NCBI GenBank assembly: GCA_012523385.1
Contig: JAAYIO010000132.1
Span: 1-14,993, forward strand
Length of the DNA stretch: 14,993 bases
From: Methanomicrobiales archaeon
GTDB lineage: Archaea > Halobacteriota > Methanomicrobia > Methanomicrobiales > Methanomicrobiaceae
Direction of reading: 5' to 3'
Below, in pieces: positions 1 to 7,645 of the stretch; position 1 is the stretch's first letter; every line of letters starts with the position of its first letter. A model generated the notes under the pieces. The model had not been told where the DNA came from. It made no database searches and was given only the letters and a program-made list of their open reading frames with translations. A program made the translations under genes and the position numbers.

Positions 1-87
1 AAAGATGAGGGTGAAAGCAAGTGCAAGGGCAAGACATGCAATAGCCAGGTCCTTACGTTCCACGCGGTCTATTTTATCGGTAATCAT
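1..87 (-). CDS. N-terminus of a membrane protein (partial, runs off window)
   Basis: An open frame begins at an ATG at 87-85 and runs without a stop to base 1, giving 29 residues: a charged start (MITDKIDRVERKDL) followed by an uninterrupted hydrophobic stretch rich in Ala and Leu, which looks like a first transmembrane helix. A purine-rich GAGGAGGAGA lies at 110-101, a plausible ribosome binding site though 13 bases from the ATG. The pattern 'I-D-R-V-E-R-K-D-L then Ala/Leu helix' reminds me of archaeal site-2-protease-like (M50) membrane proteins, but with 29 residues this is only a suggestion. It is divergent from the chorismate mutase gene, sharing a 107-base intergenic region. Confidence 0.55.
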   Translation of the reverse strand, partial: MITDKIDRVERKDLAIACLALALAFTLIF

Positions 88-100
88 GAATACGTATATT

Positions 101-110
101 TCTCCTCCTC
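101..110 (-). promoter_or_regulatory. Shine-Dalgarno-like GAGGAGGAGA for the partial membrane-protein gene
   Basis: On the minus strand this reads GAGGAGGAGA, 13 bases before the ATG at 87. It is the strongest purine match in the 88-194 divergent spacer and supports the choice of start. The spacing is longer than usual. The rest of the spacer is T-rich but holds no promoter I would call with confidence. Confidence 0.4.
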
Positions 111-194
111 TGTATTCAATACGTCGTTACCTGCCACATGCCACCAGAGAGAAGAGATTCTTTTTTACCATTCCAAAGCAGAAGAAAATATGAT

Positions 195-479
195 ATGACA
201 CTTGGTAGCGTCCGTGAGGAAATCAGCCGTATTGACTATGCGTTAATCGATCTCATCGCAGAACGCCAGCGTCTCGCAGCAGCAGTCGCCGGAGAGAAAC
301 ACCAAAGCGGTGGCGCGGTCATTGATCCCGGGCAGCGCACCCGGGTGCTAAACCGGGCCTTTGACTATGCCGTCACTCACGGCATTGATCCGGTGGAAGT
401 ACGAAAAATTTTTGAGATCCTGATTGCAATGAACGAAGAGCGGCAACGGGAATATGCAGGAAAAGGAAACCTTCCCTGA
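195..479 (+). CDS. Chorismate mutase, AroQ class, monofunctional
   Basis: The product (94 aa from the ATG at 195) is an all-helical AroQ chorismate mutase, converting chorismate to prephenate in phenylalanine and tyrosine synthesis. The frame is open back to 138, but homology starts at MTLGSVREEISRID, so the later ATG is preferred. Against the E. coli AroQ active site I can place R7 (R11), R24 in IAER (R28), K35 (K39), D44 (D48) and Q84 (Q88). The position of R51 is Q47 and that of E52 is R48, in I-D-P-G-Q-R, whereas M. jannaschii has D-P-E-R-E by memory. No prephenate dehydratase or dehydrogenase domain is attached, and 94 residues is the normal size for the free-standing archaeal form. It ends 31 bases from the convergent sensor gene. 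Confidence 0.88.
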   Translation: MTLGSVREEISRIDYALIDLIAERQRLAAAVAGEKHQSGGAVIDPGQRTRVLNRAFDYAVTHGIDPVEVRKIFEILIAMNEERQREYAGKGNLP

Positions 480-510
480 GTACATCGCGCATATTTGTTG
501 AATATTCGAT

Positions 511-3066
511 TTATTCACTCTTTGTCTTAAATTGATAGTGTTTCCGCAGGTAATCACGAATTTTTTCTGATTCCAGACAGCGCTGATCCAGACGGCGCAC
601 GATACCATCAATCTCCTTAACCTGTGAGGCCATCGTGTCATAATACGCTGGATCTCCATTTTCTGCCACTGCCAGAATAACCTGCAAAGGATTTCGGATA
701 TGATCATTGAGAATCGAAAGATCCTCCATGTTCCGCTCAATCTGCGAGATGGCCTCCATTTTCTCATCTTCCAGACGCCGCGCCCTGATCCCGTAGGCGA
801 TATCATTGGCAAGCGCCTGCAGGGTGGTCAGTTCCTGTTCTGTCACCGTAGCAGTAGGCCTGATGTACACCGAGAGCACCCCCTCGACATTGTCGCCTGC
901 GATCATCGGAATGCAGAACACATCAGTCTCTTCTTCATTGCCTGCCTCTGCATCTCCTACGGTCAATCGGGAATAACTCACCATCTTTGATGAAACAGCC
1001 TCACCGGGGGTGGGTGATGTGCTGATAAACGCAGCATTCGCCTTGCGGAATGCTGACGATGACACACCTGAAGTCACGAGCTCCCCGCCTTTACACAGGG
1101 CGATAGAAACAACATAATAGAGATTCAGGCGACTGAACTCTGCGCAGGCAGCAGAGAGGAGCGTGGCTATATCACCTCCATAAATGATCAGCTGAATAAT
1201 GCCATTTGAAACGGCGATGAGACGCTCAGACTGATTTTTTCCGGTCTCATCAGTGATGGAGACAGCAAGCTGGTAACTATCCGGAATAAACGAGAGTGTT
1301 GGAGAGATTTCATGGATCATCCCCTCTGCATCTATCAGACCAATCGATGGAAGCCTGCGGGGTGGCACGGTGCCTGCAAACATCTGGATGGCATTCTCGC
1401 GAAATCCGATGCGATCGTCCGGTACGAGCAGATCTGCAAAGGAAAAATCCCCACTGAGTAGTGTGCTGAGCGGATGGCCCACCAGTTCGACACCGGTAAG
1501 ATTGGCATTCACGATTGAGCCGTCTGCGTTTAACAGAAACATGCCGGTTCCGGTGTTCTCGAATACTGTACGATAGATCGTTTCAGAGCGGGTCAGTGCC
1601 TGTTCTACACCCCGCTGTTCAGTAAGGTCTGCAACGAGCACCCGCAATCCAGTGGCAACGCCATTCTCTGTCAGCCGTCGGCAATAGACCATGACAGGAA
1701 AAGAGGTCATGTCCTGTCGTATCGCAGTAAACTCATTGCTGAGGATGGTGTCCTTTGCCAGACATACTTGAAACATCTCGCGCAGTCCAGCGTGCTCACT
1801 CTCAGAAAAAAGAGAAAAAATGTTTCTTCTCTTCATCCAGTCTGACTCAGTATAGCCAAAAAAGGTATCAACGGTTCTGTTCCGGAAGAAAATCGAACCA
1901 TCGGGCTTAACTTCAAAGGCCGGGGCAGGAAGGAAATCCGCAAAGTCATGGAATCTCCGTTCACTCTCAGAGAGCGTATTCTGGGCATTCACCCACGCGG
2001 TGATGTCACGCATCGCAAGCACAAAATGCGTTTCGCCATGCAATTCATAAGAAGAGAGTGCCACCTCTGCCGGAAACCTGACGCCGTCCTTGCCCCGTGC
2101 CTTAAGTTCAATATGGTGACCATCGGTGATGCCAAACCGTACTGCCTCCATGGCAGTTGAAAGAGAGGAGAAGGCATCCGGGAAGAGGTCTTTGGTGTGA
2201 TGCGATCGCATCTCTGCAAGGGAGTACCCGAATATCGAGCATCCGTACTGATTCACATCACGGATCTTCCCCGGCATCCCATCCGAGTCACAAATACCAA
2301 TGATTAAACACTCCCGTGCATTGGAAAAGACCGCCTTCAGAGTCTCAACATGTTCAATGAGTGCCACCTCTGCCTCACGGAGGGCAGTGATATCTCGTCC
2401 GATAATGATCGAACCCGAGATCACATCCTCTTCGGTGTAATGGGCATGTACATTCCATTGCACCACATGGTCACGTCCGTCATTCCCGGAAAAGACTGAC
2501 TCGATCATTCCGGTGGGGGACGCCGGGCTGAGGGAGGAAAAAAATTCATCCATTTCCGTTGCACCATTTCGGAAGAATAGAGGAGTATATGACGTTTCGC
2601 TGATTTCAGCGGGCGTAACACCCGCAAGAGTGCAATACGCATCATTTACATATGCAACCCTGCCAACGCCCGTCATCCAGAGCAGGGGGTCACTTACACT
2701 GCCAACCAGACGGGAAAAACGCTGCTCTTCAGTGCGCACCTGTGCTGAGAGATTTGAAACGAGGGCACTGATGGTTACAAAGAGGAGCACCCTTCCGCCG
2801 GCAACGAGAAGGGTCTGCTGAGTACTGTCAAATCCGGCTACAAGAAGGATATAACAGATGCCGACTGCGACTGCAAAAAGAGGAATTTTTCGGCGAAACC
2901 AGTAGGCTTCGAGGATGATGGGGATATAGAAGAGATGGGCCAGAAGAATCGTGACCCCGACAGAGAGACCGGTAATGACGATGGCAAAGGAGAGAACGGT
3001 CAGGATAGCAATAACATATATTTTCATTGTCCGTTGAGAATCCCGGCCATTCACTGCCATACTCAT
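511..3066 (-). CDS. Membrane-anchored multi-PAS/GAF sensor with truncated histidine-kinase-like end
   Basis: An 851-residue sensor. Residues about 15-105 hold about four hydrophobic segments, a membrane sensory or anchor module. Then come four PAS domains (about 112-226, 240-356, 366-483 and 492-608), the first three closing in the usual GRDIT/MRDIT/VADLT strand, and a GAF-like domain at about 615-762. The C-terminus has an H-box-like segment, ILNDHIRNPLQVI (785-797, candidate His789), but the chain ends at 851 with only about 50 residues after it. No N, G1, F or G2 box of a HATPase is present, so it cannot phosphorylate by itself as a standard kinase. I recall similar 'LNDHIRNPL ... KIRDYLRKHY' ends in other Methanomicrobiales sensors, so this is likely a natural terminus. 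Possible starts are Met1 (3066), Met3 or Met14; no Shine-Dalgarno precedes Met1, and a TATA-like box about 25 bases upstream suits a leaderless message. The ligand is unknown. Confidence 0.85.
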   Translation of the reverse strand: MSMAVNGRDSQRTMKIYVIAILTVLSFAIVITGLSVGVTILLAHLFYIPIILEAYWFRRKIPLFAVAVGICYILLVAGFDSTQQTLLVAGGRVLLFVTISALVSNLSAQVRTEEQRFSRLVGSVSDPLLWMTGVGRVAYVNDAYCTLAGVTPAEISETSYTPLFFRNGATEMDEFFSSLSPASPTGMIESVFSGNDGRDHVVQWNVHAHYTEEDVISGSIIIGRDITALREAEVALIEHVETLKAVFSNARECLIIGICDSDGMPGKIRDVNQYGCSIFGYSLAEMRSHHTKDLFPDAFSSLSTAMEAVRFGITDGHHIELKARGKDGVRFPAEVALSSYELHGETHFVLAMRDITAWVNAQNTLSESERRFHDFADFLPAPAFEVKPDGSIFFRNRTVDTFFGYTESDWMKRRNIFSLFSESEHAGLREMFQVCLAKDTILSNEFTAIRQDMTSFPVMVYCRRLTENGVATGLRVLVADLTEQRGVEQALTRSETIYRTVFENTGTGMFLLNADGSIVNANLTGVELVGHPLSTLLSGDFSFADLLVPDDRIGFRENAIQMFAGTVPPRRLPSIGLIDAEGMIHEISPTLSFIPDSYQLAVSITDETGKNQSERLIAVSNGIIQLIIYGGDIATLLSAACAEFSRLNLYYVVSIALCKGGELVTSGVSSSAFRKANAAFISTSPTPGEAVSSKMVSYSRLTVGDAEAGNEEETDVFCIPMIAGDNVEGVLSVYIRPTATVTEQELTTLQALANDIAYGIRARRLEDEKMEAISQIERNMEDLSILNDHIRNPLQVILAVAENGDPAYYDTMASQVKEIDGIVRRLDQRCLESEKIRDYLRKHYQFKTKSE

Positions 3067-3085
3067 AGGAGGTTCTCGTCCATAC

Positions 3086-3096
3086 TAAAATAAATA
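3086..3096 (-). promoter_or_regulatory. TATA-like box for the PAS/GAF sensor gene, leaderless geometry
   Basis: The minus strand reads TATTTATTTTA, an AT-rich archaeal TATA-like element centred near 3091. That is about 25 bases upstream of the sensor ATG (3066), so transcription would start at or next to the start codon. The bases just before the ATG (AACCTCCT) are the complement of a Shine-Dalgarno, not one, in keeping with a leaderless mRNA. Confidence 0.4.
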
Positions 3097-3104
3097 GATA
3101 CCTA

Positions 3105-3120
3105 AGCGGTTATTTCCGCT
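3105..3120 (-). terminator. Short inverted repeat directly after the argB stop
   Basis: AGCGG, a 6-base spacer and CCGCT can form a 5-bp stem immediately downstream of the argB TGA (3123-3121). On the minus strand it is followed by a T-rich stretch (TATCTATTTATTTTAG). It could help end the arginine transcript, but the same T-rich stretch serves as the putative TATA element of the next gene, so it could equally be an operator. The stem is short. Confidence 0.3.
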
Positions 3121-3993
3121 TCAGGGTTGGCGAATCATCGTTCCGACGCCATTATCGGTGAAGAGTTCCAGGAGCAGATTGTGTTCACGGTTGCCGTTTA
3201 TAATATGTGCCGAGAGGACACCATTGCTCACGGCAAAGAGGCATGACTCCAGTTTTGGGATCATACCTCCCTCAATGGTGCCATCAGCGACGAGTTCCTC
3301 AGCCTCCGGTATCGTGAGACGCTGGTAGGTGCTGGTGCGGTCCGCATTCATCACGCCGTCGATATCTGAGAGGTTAATGAGTTTAAAAGCCTTCAGGGCG
3401 ACCGCAATTTCCCCTGCAGCAGTGTCGGCATTGACATTCAGAGAATTTCCCTGACGGTCAATTGCAAGCGGAGAGATGACAGGAATATAGTGTTTTGCCA
3501 TCAGGTCTATGAGAATCTGAGGATTGACCTCCACGATTTCACCGACCAGTCCGAGGTCAACCTCCTGCGAGGTTTCATCCACCATTACCGTCTTTGTTCC
3601 GGCCTTGCGGGCGATGAGCAGGTTGCCGTCATTCCCCGAGAGGCCCACGCCAAGGGCGCCAAATTTCGAGATGTCTGAAACGATGTTGTCGTTAATCTTA
3701 CCCACAAGCACCATCTGGGCAATCTCCATCGTCTCATCGTCAGTGATGCGAAGACCCGCCACAAACTTTGGTTTCTTGCCCATCGCCTCCATCTTCTGGG
3801 TGATCTCCGGGCCGCCGCCATGGACGAGCACGACGTTTATTCCTACGTAGCGCAGCAAAACAACGTCCTGGATGACCGTATCAAGAATCCGATGATCCAC
3901 CATTGCATGACCACCGAGTTTGATGACAATGGTCTTTCCGTGGAATCTCTGGATGTAGGGCATTGCCTCCATCAGCACATCTTCGCGTTTCAT
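3121..3993 (-). CDS. argB: Acetylglutamate kinase
   Basis: The 290-residue product phosphorylates N-acetyl-L-glutamate with ATP, the second step of the acetylated route to ornithine. It is an amino-acid kinase fold protein of normal length. Visible motifs are the nucleotide-binding KLGG (25-28), the acetylglutamate-binding loop HGGGPEI (58-64), NVNADTAAG (186-194), LSDIDGVM (208-215) and GGMIPKLES (242-250), ending in the usual GVGTMI. The start overlaps the argJ stop by four bases (ATGA at 3993-3990), so translation is probably coupled and the two proteins co-expressed. The N-terminal extension (first about 20 residues) is the kind linked in other organisms to arginine-sensitive hexameric enzymes; whether this one is feedback inhibited cannot be read from the sequence. 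Confidence 0.96.
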   Translation of the reverse strand: MKREDVLMEAMPYIQRFHGKTIVIKLGGHAMVDHRILDTVIQDVVLLRYVGINVVLVHGGGPEITQKMEAMGKKPKFVAGLRITDDETMEIAQMVLVGKINDNIVSDISKFGALGVGLSGNDGNLLIARKAGTKTVMVDETSQEVDLGLVGEIVEVNPQILIDLMAKHYIPVISPLAIDRQGNSLNVNADTAAGEIAVALKAFKLINLSDIDGVMNADRTSTYQRLTIPEAEELVADGTIEGGMIPKLESCLFAVSNGVLSAHIINGNREHNLLLELFTDNGVGTMIRQP

Positions 3994-5162
3994 GTCGTAT
4001 ACTTCCCGTTTATCTCTACATAGCGTTCGGTGAGGTCACAACCCCATGCGGTAGCTGAACCGGTGCCGAGGGAGAGGATGATCTCAAAGATAACCTCTGT
4101 TCCGCCCATCAGGGATGCAGCTTCTGCAAGTGCCTCGGGATACATCACATTGTCTGCACATATTTTGCCCATATCTGCAAGGACGACCCGCCGTATGCCA
4201 TCTGTTACCGCGATAACAGCGCTTGCAGGGTCAAAATCCACCCCGGCACGGCCGGCTGCCGCTATTATACGGCCCCAGTTCGGATCGGTGCCATAGACCG
4301 CGGTCTTCACCAGTGGTGAACCCACGACGGTTCGTGCGATTGTGGCCGCGTCCTCTTCTGTTTGAGCCCCACTGTCCCTGACTTCAATAAGTTTTGTCGC
4401 ACCTTCGCCATCTGCGGCAATCTGGCGTGCAAGAGAGATGCATACCTCTTCCAATGCCTCCTGGAATACGGCCATATCTGGCGTCTCACGTCGGTTCGTT
4501 GCTGTACAGAAGAGACAGTCATTGGTTGAGGTGTCACCATCGACAACCACCCGGTTAAAACTCCGATCAGCCGCTATCTGCAAAGCTTCCTGAAGGGCCG
4601 GCGCAGAAATGGTGGCATCCGTATAGAGGAATGCAAGCATCGTCCCCATATTCGGGGCAATCATGCCGCTTCCCTTCGTTATTCCCGCCACCACAAAGTT
4701 GTCGCGGACTGCCGATGCATGCTTCTCGGTGATGTCGGTTGTCATGATGGCTCGTGCGGCGTCCGTCTCTGCTGATGCATCACTACGAAGCATGGGACCT
4801 GCCTCTTTGATCTGACGGGTCACAATGTCCATCTTCATGTAGCGTCCGATGACACCCGTTGAAGCAACTCCGATTCGTTCCGGAACAGTCCCAAGCACTG
4901 CCGCAGCATCCTCGGCCATTCGGCAGGCATCGGCATAGCCCTGTTCACCCGTGAATACGTTGGCATTTCCCGCATTGACGACGATACCGTCCAGAACGCC
5001 CGCGTTCATACGCTCACGCATCAGACGCACTGGCTCTGCAAAGACCAGATTTTTGGTGAAGACCGCAGCAGCAGTTCCGGATGCAGCAATAAGCGCTATG
5101 CCATACTTACCTTCACGCACACCTGCCGCCCGTACCCCTTCTACAAGACAGATACTCTTCAT
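3990..5162 (-). CDS. argJ: Glutamate N-acetyltransferase / ornithine acetyltransferase
   Basis: The 390-residue product moves the acetyl group from N-acetylornithine to glutamate, and in bifunctional versions also makes N-acetylglutamate from acetyl-CoA. The self-cleavage region is intact: KGSGMIAPNMGTML at 163-176, with the nucleophilic Thr174 that becomes the first residue of the beta chain. The N-terminus, MKSICLVEGVRAAGV, is typical of archaeal ArgJ, and the C-terminus ends EINGKYTT as in the family. The start codon shares one base with the stop of the CBS gene (TAATG), and GGAGG at 5171-5167 inside that gene is its ribosome binding site. Together with argC and argB this is the cyclic pathway. 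Whether it is mono- or bifunctional is not decided by anything I can see, but no separate argA is present in the window. Confidence 0.96.
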   Translation of the reverse strand: MKSICLVEGVRAAGVREGKYGIALIAASGTAAAVFTKNLVFAEPVRLMRERMNAGVLDGIVVNAGNANVFTGEQGYADACRMAEDAAAVLGTVPERIGVASTGVIGRYMKMDIVTRQIKEAGPMLRSDASAETDAARAIMTTDITEKHASAVRDNFVVAGITKGSGMIAPNMGTMLAFLYTDATISAPALQEALQIAADRSFNRVVVDGDTSTNDCLFCTATNRRETPDMAVFQEALEEVCISLARQIAADGEGATKLIEVRDSGAQTEEDAATIARTVVGSPLVKTAVYGTDPNWGRIIAAAGRAGVDFDPASAVIAVTDGIRRVVLADMGKICADNVMYPEALAEAASLMGGTEVIFEIILSLGTGSATAWGCDLTERYVEINGKYTT

Positions 5163-5647
5163 TATTCCTCCACCCCACCGTAGCGGGATCCAAGACCACG
5201 TACCAGGTCTGCACGGGTCACAATACCCACCATTTCGCCGTCTTTAACGACGATCAGGCGAGCAATACCCTCCTTCATCATGATACTGGCGGCCTCCTCG
5301 ATGCCTGCATCGGGTGTGGTGCATACCAGATCTTCTGACATCACCTCAGAAATCGGCAAACTGCCGACATCGGAAAGTGCCTCTTTTGTCTTTTCCCAGT
5401 TCATCAGTTCACGAATCGGGATCTCGATGACCTCAAAGGGTGAGGGGAGCCAGAGGTCGGTACTGATTCCCGGTGTGGTGAGAAGCGAGAGAATATCCGT
5501 TTCTGTTACGATACCAACCGGTCTTCCGTTCTCCATGACCGGAATACCCCCGATACGGTTCTTCTTCATTAAAAGGGATACCTGACTAACTGGGGTGTCT
5601 GTGGTGACCGATATGGGTCGCGGGGTCATTACATCTTGTACTTTCAT
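5162..5647 (-). CDS. Two-CBS-domain protein in the arginine cluster
   Basis: A 161-residue cytosolic protein made of two CBS motifs and nothing else. CBS1 covers about 1-55 (V-Q-D-V-M-T-P-R-P-I at the start, G-R-P-V-G-I-V-T-E-T-D-I-L at the end) and CBS2 about 98-155 (ISEVMSEDLV, then GEMVGIVTRADLVRGL). Between them is a 40-45 residue insert (STDLWLPSPFEVIEIPIREL). Paired CBS domains bind adenosine nucleotides such as AMP, ATP or SAM in a cleft; the 'GIVT.xDl' segments that contact the ribose are present in both halves. A ribosome binding site, AAAGGTGA, lies 7 bases before the ATG. It sits 20 bases after argC and overlaps argJ by one base, so it is co-transcribed with arginine genes. A role as an energy or nucleotide sensor for this pathway is inference; target and ligand are unknown. 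Confidence 0.92.
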   Translation of the reverse strand: MKVQDVMTPRPISVTTDTPVSQVSLLMKKNRIGGIPVMENGRPVGIVTETDILSLLTTPGISTDLWLPSPFEVIEIPIRELMNWEKTKEALSDVGSLPISEVMSEDLVCTTPDAGIEEAASIMMKEGIARLIVVKDGEMVGIVTRADLVRGLGSRYGGVEE

Positions 5648-5667
5648 AGTTTGTTCACCTTTAAATC

Positions 5668-6660
5668 TCAGGGCTGGAGCGGAACGACCATCAAACCATC
5701 AGGTTCAGCGCACCCGCACATCAGGTTCATATTCTGGATTGCCTGTCCTGATGCACCTTTTACCAGATTGTCAATTGCAGAGACGGCAACTACCCGCATA
5801 CCGCCTTCCTCAACTTCAACAGCGATATCACAGAAGTTGCTGCCCCGGACACCTCCAAGAGATGGCGACTGGAGGCGCACAAAGTACTCACGGGCATAGA
5901 ATTCCGCATAGAGCGCATCTACCTCTTCCTGAGTGATCGGCTCGTCAAGCAGAATGTGGGCGGTCGTCAGGATGCCGCGATTCACCGGCAAGAGATGCGG
6001 GGTGAAGTGCACCGAGGCAGATGAGCCCAGAAATGCCATCTCTTGCCGCATCTCGGCCACATGGCGGTGTGCCGTTAGCTTGTATGCAATGAGGTTGTCG
6101 CCGACACTGGTATACATATTGGTGACCGAAGGAGAGACACCGGCACCGGAGACCCCGCTCTTGGAGTCATAGATGATGGTACGGGCCCGTTTTGCAAGCG
6201 GTGCTGCCGCAAGGGTCGCACCGGTGGGGAAACAGCCGGGGTTTGAAACAAAGAGGGATCCCGGAATATCCTTTCGGTGCAGTTCGGGGAGACCATAGGG
6301 CACTTTATGATAATTCGTGTGTTCAACACCATACACCTTCTCGTAGATATCCTTCGGGAGGCGGTAATCTGCCGAGAGGTCGATAGTCCTGACTCCCTGT
6401 TCCATCAGTGAACCGGCATACTGCATGGCGGCAGTGTGCGGCACCGCAAGAAAGGCAACATCCGCATCGATATCTCCCACATCAGGGTTCGTATATTCCA
6501 GGTCAGTAAATCCTCTGAGATACGGATTGGCCCGAGCAACCGTTGTTCCCGCAAGCTTCCGTGAGGTTGCACAGACCACTTCCCCTTCGGAATGACCGGC
6601 AAGGAGGCGTATGAGTTCTCCGCCGGTAAACCCGGAGGCTCCGATGATCGCAATTTCCAT
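5668..6660 (-). CDS. argC: N-acetyl-gamma-glutamyl-phosphate reductase
   Basis: The 330-residue product reduces N-acetylglutamyl phosphate to the semialdehyde with NADPH, following ArgB. Residues 1-13 (MEIAIIGASGFTG) are the Rossmann nucleotide-binding loop. The catalytic cysteine is C143 in SNPGCFPTGATL, and the SADYR segment lies at 96-100. The frame is open to 6735, but the family starts at MEIAIIGASG, so the ATG at 6660 is chosen; AGGAC about 10 bases upstream could serve as a ribosome binding site. Length is slightly below the bacterial norm of about 340. It is 25 bases downstream of the ADP-ribosylglycohydrolase gene and 20 upstream of the CBS gene, all on one strand. Confidence 0.95.
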   Translation of the reverse strand: MEIAIIGASGFTGGELIRLLAGHSEGEVVCATSRKLAGTTVARANPYLRGFTDLEYTNPDVGDIDADVAFLAVPHTAAMQYAGSLMEQGVRTIDLSADYRLPKDIYEKVYGVEHTNYHKVPYGLPELHRKDIPGSLFVSNPGCFPTGATLAAAPLAKRARTIIYDSKSGVSGAGVSPSVTNMYTSVGDNLIAYKLTAHRHVAEMRQEMAFLGSSASVHFTPHLLPVNRGILTTAHILLDEPITQEEVDALYAEFYAREYFVRLQSPSLGGVRGSNFCDIAVEVEEGGMRVVAVSAIDNLVKGASGQAIQNMNLMCGCAEPDGLMVVPLQP

Positions 6661-6685
6661 AAAAAGATATCGTCCTATACAGGAA

Positions 6686-7588
6686 TTAATTCTTTGCTGA
6701 AACTCCATCAAAGAGACGTTCTGCAATCTCCCCAATGTATGACTGTTCTTCCAGCTGCATCATGAGATTACTGCTGAATGCAGCGGTTCCTTCTGCGGCA
6801 CCAAGCCATGACCCGCAGATGAATCCAATAGTGTCCGTGTTGCCGCCGACATGGGTGGCAACCGGTAAAAGTGCATCATCGTGCCCCAGACGGGCAATGA
6901 GAAAGAGAGCCAGAGGATAGGTGTGGTAGACTGAGACATCATTTCCCACAGAGACCATGGCAGTCTCAAGCGAAAGTCCCTCCCTCTCTAATGCACAGGC
7001 ATTTCTGATGGAGTCAGCCAGTTGCCCATCGTACTCGGCTGCAATATCTGTTGCCACGCGGAATGGGTCCGGATGGCGATGCATCACTGCACGCAGAAAA
7101 AGGGCGTAGGAGATGGTGGCGCCGTAGGCACCGGGGTGGGTGTGAGTGACCTCGCAGGCCGCCTGAAGACGCTCGCGCATCTCATCACCGTTTTTGAAGG
7201 CAAGGGCAAACGGAACCGCAAGAGCCATGCACCCACTGGTGGTTGAATTGCGGCCGGAGTCCTGCATCCCGGAGATAATGCGTCCACAGGCGGTGGAAAC
7301 GGTGCCGTCCGGAAACCGCAACCGTCTCGCCGTATGCATGAGAGAGAGCTTTTTTCCGTATTCCTTTGGGGTGAATTTCCCTTCCGCTAACAGTTCGGCG
7401 GCACACAACATCATCTGGGTGTCATCGGTGAACTGGCCGGCCCGGAGGCCTTCGTTCGGGTGACGGCGTAACGGTTTTCCATACCCCTCCCCCAGACGCG
7501 AGAGAGAGGGAGGGAGCGTCTCCTGCGGCATCCCCAATGCATCACCGATGGCAGCACCCAGCATGCATCCCCTGTACTTGCTGAGCAT
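6686..7588 (-). CDS. ADP-ribosylglycohydrolase (DraG/ARH family)
   Basis: A 300-residue DraG-like hydrolase. The family removes ADP-ribose from modified proteins or small molecules using two Mg2+ ions. The metal-binding motifs are all present: GDALG (15-19), FTDDTQMM (53-60), the S-T-T-S-G region (115-119), THTHPGAYG (148-156) and the C-terminal GGNTDTIGFICG (248-259). It is likely catalytically intact. The start at ATG 7588 gives MLSKYRGCMLGAAIGDALG, matching the family's N-terminus. There is no clear ribosome binding site, and the aldehyde dehydrogenase stop is 57 bases upstream, so co-transcription with it is probable. No dinitrogenase-reductase gene (nifH) or DraT is near, so nitrogenase control cannot be claimed; the substrate is unknown. 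Confidence 0.9.
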   Translation of the reverse strand: MLSKYRGCMLGAAIGDALGMPQETLPPSLSRLGEGYGKPLRRHPNEGLRAGQFTDDTQMMLCAAELLAEGKFTPKEYGKKLSLMHTARRLRFPDGTVSTACGRIISGMQDSGRNSTTSGCMALAVPFALAFKNGDEMRERLQAACEVTHTHPGAYGATISYALFLRAVMHRHPDPFRVATDIAAEYDGQLADSIRNACALEREGLSLETAMVSVGNDVSVYHTYPLALFLIARLGHDDALLPVATHVGGNTDTIGFICGSWLGAAEGTAAFSSNLMMQLEEQSYIGEIAERLFDGVSAKN

Positions 7589-7645
7589 ATGATGTAGTAT
7601 AGCGATGCCGAAGGGAAAAATGCTCTCTAGAAAAGAGGAGTGTCT

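Noticed and set aside
348..812. A 154-codon minus-strand frame spanning the end of the chorismate mutase gene and the end of the sensor gene.
   Set aside because: It overlaps two well-supported genes in another frame and its translation is rich in Trp, Met and Arg without any domain pattern: a shadow frame.
3067..3073. A perfect AGGAGGT on the plus strand upstream of the sensor gene.
   Set aside because: It points the wrong way for the sensor gene and no plausible plus-strand start and ORF follow it.
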